A stretch of DNA of 64,000 bases from Jatrophihabitans sp. (GTDB taxonomy: Bacteria; Actinomycetota; Actinomycetes; Mycobacteriales; Jatrophihabitantaceae), in NCBI GenBank assembly GCA_036399055.1, contig DASWNX010000029.1, forward strand, positions 1 through 64,000, given 5' to 3'. Of the stretch, positions 16,780 to 23,188 are shown one piece after another (positions within the stretch are counted from its first letter, which is position 1; the number at the start of each line of letters is the position of its first letter). The position numbers and the translations under genes are program-made. The notes below the pieces were generated by a model. It did no database searches. It was not told the origin of the DNA and saw nothing but the letters and a program-made list of their open reading frames with translations.

Positions 16780-17558
16780 GGAGCCTGTCCCGCCTGCGCG
16801 GACCCGCTGCCGCTGACTCCCAGCAGCGCCCGCACCGCAGCCGGATCAGCGAGGAAGCGCTGGGTGTCATCGGTGTGCGCGATCCGGCCCTCGGCCATCA
16901 CCACCACCCGGTCGGCCAGCCGGGACACCACGGACAGGTCCTGCTCGACCAGCAGGATGGGCACCCGCCGGGCAGCGGCCTGCAGCGCGTCGGCGACCTC
17001 GTCGACGACCTGCGGGGCCAGTCCCTTGGTGGGCTCGTCGACCAGCAACGCCACGTTGTCATTGAGCAACGCTCGCGCCAGGGACAGCATCTGCTGCTGA
17101 CCGCCGGACAGGGTGCCAGCCGCTTGCGAGCGGCGGGCCAGCAGGTCCGGAAACAGCTCGTCCACCAGCTGATCGTGGCTGGAGCCGGTTCGCCCCCGCT
17201 CGCCGCGGCGGGCCAGCTCGAGGTTCTCGGCGACGCTCAGACTCCCGAACACCTCGCGGTTTTCCGGCACGTAGCCGATTCCGCGCCGGACGATGCGGTG
17301 GGTGGGCTCGGTGTCGATCCGCTCGCCGGCCAGGCGCACCACCCCGGCCCGGCGCACCAGTCCGAGCAGCGCGCGAATAGTGGTGGTCTTGCCCACCCCG
17401 TTGCGGCCCAGCAGCGCCGTCACACCGCCGGCGGGGACCTCGAAGCTGACGCCGTGCAGGATCTGCTGGGCGCCGATCCAGGCGTCGAGGCAGACAACGC
17501 TCAGCACGGCGGCCTCCGGCTCGGCTGCCGGGCGGTCCCGCTGGTCCAGGGCCATCAC
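16776..17558 (-). CDS. livF: LIV-type ABC transporter ATPase (LivF)
   Basis: A 260-aa ATP-binding subunit. Walker A is GRNGVGKTT, the signature LSGGQQQMLSLARAL and Walker B ALLVDEPTKGLAP; YVPENREVF matches the LivF-specific Q-loop region. The N-terminal ~20 residues are an extension before the conserved core. The short Ala/Gly-rich tail is unremarkable. Overlaps livG by 4 nt upstream and livH by 4 nt downstream. Confidence 0.92.
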   Translation of the reverse strand: MMALDQRDRPAAEPEAAVLSVVCLDAWIGAQQILHGVSFEVPAGGVTALLGRNGVGKTTTIRALLGLVRRAGVVRLAGERIDTEPTHRIVRRGIGYVPENREVFGSLSVAENLELARRGERGRTGSSHDQLVDELFPDLLARRSQAAGTLSGGQQQMLSLARALLNDNVALLVDEPTKGLAPQVVDEVADALQAAARRVPILLVEQDLSVVSRLADRVVVMAEGRIAHTDDTQRFLADPAAVRALLGVSGSGSAQAGQAP

Positions 17559-18313
17559 GCGGCCCGGCCCAGATAGGCCTTCTGCACCAGCGGATCGGCC
17601 ATCACCTCCGCTGGCGAGGCGCAGGCCAGCAACCGCCCGTGATGCAGCACCGCGACCCGGTCGGCCAGGCCGAGGACCACGTCGATGTGGTGCTCCACCA
17701 TCAGGACGGTGCGTCCCTGCTCGCGGTGCACCAACCTGATCAGCTCGACCAGGCCGGCCACGTCACCGGTGGCCACCCCGGCCATCGGCTCGTCCAGCAG
17801 GATGACCTTGGTGTCCAGGGCGAGCAGCATCGCTATCTCGACCTTGCGTTGCTCGCCATGCGCCAGAGCCGCCACCGGGCTGCCTGCCCGGTCGGCCAGG
17901 CCCACCTCTGCCAACCGCTGCCGGGCAGCCGCCGTCGCGGCGTCCGCCGACCTCGGCCGGGTCAGCAGGCTCAGGCTGCCACCGAGGGCGGCCTGCGCCG
18001 CGATCCGGACGTTCTCCAGCGCCGTCAGCTCCGGAAACAGGTTCGAGGTCTGGAACGAGCGCCCCAGGCCGGCGCGGGCCCGCTGGACAACGGACCGGGA
18101 CGTGACGTCGTGGCCGTGCAGCCAGACCCGGCCCGCCGTCGGCGTCACGATGCCGCTGAGCACGTTGAACAGAGTGGTCTTGCCCGCCCCGTTCGGGCCG
18201 ATCACGCCGATCAGCTCACCGGCGCTGACCTCGAGGTCGATGCCGTCGAGGATGCTGGCCCCGCCGATGGACAGCCGCAGCCCGCTGGCACGCAGCACGT
18301 GCTCCTCGCTCAT
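17555..18313 (-). CDS. livG: LIV-type ABC transporter ATPase (LivG)
   Basis: A 252-aa ATP-binding subunit with Walker A GPNGAGKTT, the LivG-type loop RAGLGRSFQTSNLFPELTA (positions near 18040-18090), the signature LAHGEQRKVEIAMLLA and Walker B ILLDEPMAGV. The open frame extends upstream into the binding-protein gene, but ATG 18313 gives a normal length and a 4-nt overlap with the livK stop, like the rest of the operon, so I chose it. Confidence 0.93.
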   Translation of the reverse strand: MSEEHVLRASGLRLSIGGASILDGIDLEVSAGELIGVIGPNGAGKTTLFNVLSGIVTPTAGRVWLHGHDVTSRSVVQRARAGLGRSFQTSNLFPELTALENVRIAAQAALGGSLSLLTRPRSADAATAAARQRLAEVGLADRAGSPVAALAHGEQRKVEIAMLLALDTKVILLDEPMAGVATGDVAGLVELIRLVHREQGRTVLMVEHHIDVVLGLADRVAVLHHGRLLACASPAEVMADPLVQKAYLGRAA

Positions 18314-19491
18314 CCGGAGGCGGTGACCGGCGCGGTGTCGCTGGCGGCGACGGTGGCGACCAATTGCGGGGTCCAGGACGGGGCCGAACCGGTCAGCTTC
18401 GCGCGGAACATCGGCTGCAGCATGGCGTGGTCCTCGGCGCGGATGGTCTGCGAGCCCTTGGGCGCCTCGAACGTCCAGCCCTCCAGGCCGGCGATCATGG
18501 CCGCGACGTCGTCGCCGTCGGCCTTCTCCACGGCCCGCACGATCATCTGGGCCGCGACGAAGCCGTCGGGTGAGAACAGGTCCGGCGTCCCGCCTGCCTT
18601 GGTGATCGCGGCCTTCATCGCGGTGTTGACCGCGTTGTCGGTCGCGTCCGGGAAGTAGTGGCTCAAGAAGTTGATCTTCGCCGACGCCGGTCCGTAAGCA
18701 CCGTAGGACGCGGTGTTGGCAAGGCCGGTCACCACTGTGGTGGAGCTGAGCACTTTCTGCTGGTCCAGCGCCTGCCACATCGTCGCGGTGGTGGCCCCGG
18801 CCCACGCCACGAAGACCAGGTCGGGTCTGGCCTGAGCCGCCTGGCGCGCGAACGGAGTGAAGTCGGTGGTCGAGGCCGGCACCAGCAGGTCGCTCACCAC
18901 GGCGCCCTTGCCGCCCAGAATCTGCTTCACCGCTGCGGCGTTGCCCTGCCCGAAGGTGGTGTCCTGGGCGAACACCAGCACCTTCTTGCCCTTGGGGTCG
19001 CCCACGAAGGTGCCCGCGGTCGCCACGTCCTGGTAGCTCTGGCGCCCTGAGCGGAAGGTGAACTTGTTGCTGCCGGTGATCTTGTCGGTGGCAGCCGGCC
19101 CGTCGATGTAGAGCACCTTGTTCTGCTCGGCCAGCGGCGCCAGTTGGTTGGCGATGCCGGAGTCGGTGGTGCCGGCGATGATCTTGTAACCCTGCCCGAT
19201 GCGCTGCTTGGCCGCGGCGACCGCTGTCGAGGGGTTGCCGGTGTCATCGACGAAGGCGATGTCGAGCTTGTGCCCGGCCACCGTCGAGGTGCCCTTGGTG
19301 GCGTACTCGATCCCGGCGTTGAAGCCCTGCACGTACTGCTGGCCGTAGGCCGAGAGCAGGCCGGTCTTGCTGTAGATCACCGCCACCTTGACCGGGGCGT
19401 CCGAGCTCTGCGCTTGCTTGGCCTCGGACGCGCAACCTGGCAGGGCGGCCAGCACCAGCAGGGCCACGGCGACGGCGGGTGACTTCTTCAC
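18310..19491 (-). CDS. livK: LIV-type ABC transporter substrate-binding lipoprotein
   Basis: A 393-aa periplasmic-type binding protein, first gene of the operon. The N-terminus is a lipoprotein signal (MKKSP, hydrophobic core, lipobox LPGC with Cys 19 or so), so it is anchored outside the membrane. VAVIYSKTGLLSAYGQQYVQGF and IIAGTTDSGIANQLAPLAEQ are typical of the Leu/Ile/Val-binding (ANF receptor) fold. The operon around it suggests a hydroxy-acid or ester ligand instead of an amino acid, but this is inference. The promoter should lie in the 152 bp shared with the divergent carbonic anhydrase gene. Confidence 0.92.
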   Translation of the reverse strand: MKKSPAVAVALLVLAALPGCASEAKQAQSSDAPVKVAVIYSKTGLLSAYGQQYVQGFNAGIEYATKGTSTVAGHKLDIAFVDDTGNPSTAVAAAKQRIGQGYKIIAGTTDSGIANQLAPLAEQNKVLYIDGPAATDKITGSNKFTFRSGRQSYQDVATAGTFVGDPKGKKVLVFAQDTTFGQGNAAAVKQILGGKGAVVSDLLVPASTTDFTPFARQAAQARPDLVFVAWAGATTATMWQALDQQKVLSSTTVVTGLANTASYGAYGPASAKINFLSHYFPDATDNAVNTAMKAAITKAGGTPDLFSPDGFVAAQMIVRAVEKADGDDVAAMIAGLEGWTFEAPKGSQTIRAEDHAMLQPMFRAKLTGSAPSWTPQLVATVAASDTAPVTASG

Positions 19492-19643
19492 GGACGGACT
19501 CCAAACATGACAGCCGATTCAGGTCTCAGATCATGACGCGCGGGCACGCCGGTGTCAACGCCTGGCAGGGCTGGTTCTGTCTGGTTTCGGCCTACGGGGG
19601 TAGCGCTGCGAGCTCGCGATCACGCTTCTGCTGAAATGGAGCC

Positions 19644-20150
19644 ATGATCGAGGCGTTCACCGATGTGCTCACCGCCAACCAGACCTACGTCGCCGGCTAT
19701 CGCGACCCAGGCCTGCAAGGACGGGCCGCCCGCGGCCTGGGGGTGGTCACCTGCATGGATTCCCGCATCGAGCCGCTGGCCATGCTCGGCCTGAGCAAGG
19801 GCGATGCCAAGATCCTGCGCAACGCGGGGGCGCGGGTCACCGACGACGTCCTGCGCACGCTGGTGCTGGCGGTGCACCTGCTCGCGGTGCGGCGGGTGAT
19901 GGTCGTCGCGCACACCGACTGCCGGATGACCACGGTCACCGACGAGCAGGTGCATGCCGACATCCTGGCCAACTCCGGCGTGGACACCCGCAGCCTGGAT
20001 TTCGGCACCATCGCCGACCAGCAGGCCGTGCTGGCCGGTGACGTGCTGAAGATCCGGAGCTCGCCCTACCTGCCCGAAGACCTCGCGGTGATCGGCTGCC
20101 TCTACGACATCCGGACCGGCGGGCTGAGCGTGGTGGCCGGCGACGACTGA
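19644..20150 (+). CDS. beta-carbonic anhydrase
   Basis: A 168-aa beta-class enzyme for CO2 and bicarbonate interconversion. The zinc and dyad residues are visible: CMDSR (Cys plus the Asp-Arg dyad) and HTDC (His and Cys). The block RNAGARVTDDVLRTL is typical of the small actinobacterial clade. The ATG has TGGAG upstream. Monocistronic: divergent from livK and tail-to-tail with the BrkB gene 23 bp away. Confidence 0.93.
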   Translation: MIEAFTDVLTANQTYVAGYRDPGLQGRAARGLGVVTCMDSRIEPLAMLGLSKGDAKILRNAGARVTDDVLRTLVLAVHLLAVRRVMVVAHTDCRMTTVTDEQVHADILANSGVDTRSLDFGTIADQQAVLAGDVLKIRSSPYLPEDLAVIGCLYDIRTGGLSVVAGDD

Positions 20151-20173
20151 GCGCCGCCAAGGCCGGCTGTCGG

Positions 20174-21151
20174 CTAGTCGACCTCCAGCCCGGTCGCCTG
20201 CTTCTGCTTGTCGGGGGTCAGCTTGCTGGTGTCGCGCGGCTCGGCGAAGGGCGTCTGGTCAGCGGGCTGGCCGGCCTCGATGGCGCGCGCGTGCTGCAAC
20301 TCGGCGTTGAACTCCGCGCCGAGCAGGATCGCGATGTTGGTGATCCACAGCCAGATCAGGAAGATGATCACACTGGCGAGTGAGCCGTAGGTCTTGTTGT
20401 AGGACCCGAAGTTCGCCACGTAGAAGGCGAACCCGGCCGAGGCGATGATCCAGATCAGGACGGCGAGCACCCCGCCCGGGCTGACCCACTGGATCCCGGG
20501 CTGCTTGACGTTGGGCGCGGCGTAGTAGAGCACTGCCAGCATCACGCTGACGATGATGATCAGCACCGGCCACTTGACGATGCTCCAGATCAGCAGGCCG
20601 GTGTCACCGACGCCGATCGCGTTGCCGACCCGGTCGGCCAGCGGGCCGCTGAACACCACGATCACCGCGGCCAGCACGCCCAGCACAGCCATCGCCAGGG
20701 TGATCAGCAGCCGGAGCGGGACCGTCTTCCAGATCGGGCGCCCCTCTCCCATCTCATAAATCGCGTTCGAGGCCCGCATGAACGCGGCGATGTAGCTCGA
20801 AGCTGACCACCAGGCGACCGCCAGGCCGATCACCGCGGCCAGCCCGGCGCTCTCGCGCGCCTGGACGCTGTCCAGGACCTGCTGCAGCACCGAGCGCACC
20901 CCGCCGGGTGTGAGCTGGGAGATGTTCTCCACGAGCTTGTCGGTCGTGGACTCGCCGAGCAGGCCGAGCATCGAGACCATCACCAGCAGCCCCGGGGCCA
21001 GCGTCAGGACGCTGCGGTAGGTCAGCGCCGCGGCCCAGTCGGAGAGGTTGTCGTTCTTGAACTCCTTGACCGAGCGCTTGAACACGCCCTTCCAGGAGGT
21101 GTCGCTCAGGTCGGTCAACTCATCGGGCGCGCGGTCGGTCTTGCTGGTCAT
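20174..21151 (-). CDS. YihY/BrkB-family inner membrane protein
   Basis: A 325-aa integral membrane protein with six hydrophobic segments. Blocks LSDWAAALTYRSVLTLAPGLLVMVSMLGLLG (split across 21000-21090) and VWWSASSYIAAFMRASNAIYE match the YihY/BrkB (formerly ribonuclease BN) family. LIWLWITNIAILLGAEFNAEL near the end is the family's most conserved stretch. The molecular function is not established. Start ATG 21151 is preceded by GGAG; an adjacent TTG is less likely. The tail is charged and cytoplasmic. Confidence 0.9.
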   Translation of the reverse strand: MTSKTDRAPDELTDLSDTSWKGVFKRSVKEFKNDNLSDWAAALTYRSVLTLAPGLLVMVSMLGLLGESTTDKLVENISQLTPGGVRSVLQQVLDSVQARESAGLAAVIGLAVAWWSASSYIAAFMRASNAIYEMGEGRPIWKTVPLRLLITLAMAVLGVLAAVIVVFSGPLADRVGNAIGVGDTGLLIWSIVKWPVLIIIVSVMLAVLYYAAPNVKQPGIQWVSPGGVLAVLIWIIASAGFAFYVANFGSYNKTYGSLASVIIFLIWLWITNIAILLGAEFNAELQHARAIEAGQPADQTPFAEPRDTSKLTPDKQKQATGLEVD

Positions 21152-21520
21152 CAAGGTGCTCCGGTTCTGGGCTATGCGCCTGCCTAGGACCGGCTGTGGA
21201 CCGGCAGGCAGCTGGCGGCCGGTCGGTGGCTGCCGGCGCGCCCTCAGGCGCGCCCCCTGGCCAGGCGGTACGGCTCACCGCAAGCGGCTGGCGGTTCAAC
21301 CACGGGTGGAGATCTCATGCGTTGCGCGTTTCAAAGTAAGCCGTTCCTCGAGCCGCGTGCAACCACCTCGCCGGGGTGTCGGCCGCGGCCGCGCGACGGG
21401 CGAACGGGTCCCGCGCCTGCCGAGCCGGCACGCCTGGGCGCAATGCGCCTTGCGATACGGTCTAGGCCGGGCTCAGCACCAGCCCCCGCGCGCCCTGGAC
21501 GCGCCTACCGAGGAGAAGCC
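21152..21520. other. divergent intergenic region, 369 bp
   Basis: It lies between the divergent BrkB-like and SRPBCC genes and must hold both promoters. A perfect hairpin (21235-21254) is listed separately. A possible promoter for the SRPBCC gene is around CTTGCGATACGGTCTAG at 21449-21465. I see no coding sequence. Confidence 0.5.
21235..21254. repeat. perfect inverted repeat GGCGCGCC-CTCA-GGCGCGCC
   Basis: Each 8-bp arm is itself a palindrome, so the pair is both a direct and an inverted repeat with a 4-nt loop. It sits in a divergent promoter region, so it could be an operator or a strong RNA hairpin in a leader of the BrkB-like gene. Function unknown. Confidence 0.6.
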
Positions 21521-21994
21521 ATGCCTGGCGAGCAGAAGCGGATGACCGAGGTACACGCGACGATGCGCGCCGACGCCGCGCGCGTCTTCGCCGAGCTGGC
21601 CGACGGCTGGGCCTACGTCGGCTGGGTAGTCGGCGCCTCGCACATCAGAGACGTCGACGCCAACTGGCCCGAAGTCGGCAGCAAGATCCATCACAAGGTG
21701 GGGGCCTGGCCGGTCGATGTGTCCGACTTCACTGAGTCGCTGGCCTGTGAGCCCGATCGCAGGTTGCTGCTGCGGGCGCGCGGTTGGCCGCTGGGCGAGG
21801 CCACCATCGAGATCACGCTTGAGGAGCGCTCACCGGCGCTGACCGAGGTGACCATCAGAGAGGCCCCCAGCGCCGGGCCCGGCCAGTGGCTGGACAACCC
21901 GCTGCTCAGGCTCGTGCTGCGGCTGCGCAACCGCGAGACCCTGCGGCGGCTGGCCGACCGGGTGGAGCACCGCGCCTTCCCGCTGTCGGCCTGA
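21521..21994 (+). CDS. SRPBCC (START/polyketide cyclase-like) family protein
   Basis: A 157-aa single-domain protein of the SRPBCC hydrophobic-ligand-binding fold. It starts TEVHATMRADAARVFAELADG, typical of the first strand and helix, and continues with WPLGEATIEITLEER and a C-terminal long helix. ATG 21521 follows GAGGAGAAGCC, a good ribosome binding site; the upstream in-frame start at 21317 has none. It precedes oleA by 140 bp on the same strand, and may share a transcript with the ole genes. The ligand is unknown. Confidence 0.82.
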   Translation: MPGEQKRMTEVHATMRADAARVFAELADGWAYVGWVVGASHIRDVDANWPEVGSKIHHKVGAWPVDVSDFTESLACEPDRRLLLRARGWPLGEATIEITLEERSPALTEVTIREAPSAGPGQWLDNPLLRLVLRLRNRETLRRLADRVEHRAFPLSA

Positions 21995-22134
21995 GGGCTG
22001 CCCGGCCAGCGCTCGGCACGCCGGTCGCCACGGCAAATGGCACACTGAAGGGGAAAGGTAGCTGCGAAGACGCCGCAGCGGGAACCCCCGACGCGGGAGC
22101 AGCACACCCGGTGTCGCTTTGCCAAAGGTGGGAC

Positions 22135-23160
22135 ATGCCGGGTAACTCAGAGTTTCGCTTTCGCAACGTGGGCGTGTTGGCCGTAGCGTCGATCGACGCG
22201 CCGGTCGTGGTGACCTCGGCCGAGATCGACGCCCAGCTGAGCAAGACCTACCAGCGGGTCGGTCTGCGGCCGGGGCTGCTCCAGCGGCTGGCCGGCATCC
22301 AGACCCGCCGCTGGTGGGCCGAAGGAACCACTTTCGCCGACGGCGCGGCGATGGCCGGAGGAAAGGCGATCGCCGAGTCCGGCGTCAGCGTCGATGACAT
22401 CGGCCTGCTCCTCAACACCTCCGTCAGCAGGGCGCACCTGGAACCGGCCACCGCCGCCTCGGTCCACGACGCGATCGGGTTGCCCAGCTCGTGCCAGAGC
22501 CTCGACATCACCAACGCGTGCCTGGGTTTTCTCAATGGCATGCAGCTGGCTGCCGCCATGATCGACTCCGGTCAGATCGAGTACGCGCTGATCGTCAACG
22601 GCGAGGACGCCCGGCCGGCGCACCAGGCGGCGCTGCGGCGGCTGGGTGGACAGGTCTCGACATCGAAGGACGTGATCGCCGAGTTCGCCACGCTCACCCT
22701 CGGCTCGGGCGCGGTCGCGATGCTGCTGGGCCCGGCCGACCGCAACCCGCACGCCCACCGGCTGGTCGGCGGCGCCACCCGGTCCTCGACCTCACATCAC
22801 CAGCTCTGCGTCGGTGACGTCGAGCTGATGCGCACGGACAGCAAGAACCTGCTCAAGCACGGGCTCGAGCTGTGCACCGGGCTCTGGCGCGACGCCCAGC
22901 CGGAGTTCGGCTGGGCCAGTGGCGCTGACCGCTACGTCATCCACCAGATCTCGCAGGTGCACACCGACGCGATCAGCGCGGCCCTGGGCATCGACCCGGC
23001 GCTGGTTCCCACGACGTTTCCGACCCACGGCAACATCGGGCCGGCCTCGGTGCCCTTCACCCTGGCCGCCGAGATGGACTCGCTCACGCGCGGGGCGAAG
23101 GTGCTGCTGATGGGGGTCGGCTCGGGCCTGAACGCGTGCTGCCTCGAGCTGGAATGGTGA
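22135..23160 (+). CDS. oleA: OleA, acyl-CoA condensing thiolase-type enzyme
   Basis: A 341-aa thiolase-superfamily enzyme that performs the head-to-head Claisen condensation of two fatty acyl-CoAs to a 2-alkyl-3-ketoacid in long-chain olefin synthesis. The catalytic Cys is in DITNACLGFLNG; His in HQISQVHTD and Asn in THGNIGPAS complete the KAS III-like triad. GIQTRRWWAEG and the oleBC-oleD genes that follow distinguish it from FabH. ATG 22135 has AAAGGTGGG upstream. The oleBC start lies 28 bp beyond its stop. Confidence 0.9.
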   Translation: MPGNSEFRFRNVGVLAVASIDAPVVVTSAEIDAQLSKTYQRVGLRPGLLQRLAGIQTRRWWAEGTTFADGAAMAGGKAIAESGVSVDDIGLLLNTSVSRAHLEPATAASVHDAIGLPSSCQSLDITNACLGFLNGMQLAAAMIDSGQIEYALIVNGEDARPAHQAALRRLGGQVSTSKDVIAEFATLTLGSGAVAMLLGPADRNPHAHRLVGGATRSSTSHHQLCVGDVELMRTDSKNLLKHGLELCTGLWRDAQPEFGWASGADRYVIHQISQVHTDAISAALGIDPALVPTTFPTHGNIGPASVPFTLAAEMDSLTRGAKVLLMGVGSGLNACCLELEW

Positions 23161-23188
23161 TCGGCGCCGCGTCCCGGGCGCCACGGCG

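Noticed and set aside
20553..20759. Small + strand frame inside the BrkB-like gene
   Set aside because: Shadow frame with no start signal or motif; it overlaps the conserved membrane segments of the real gene.
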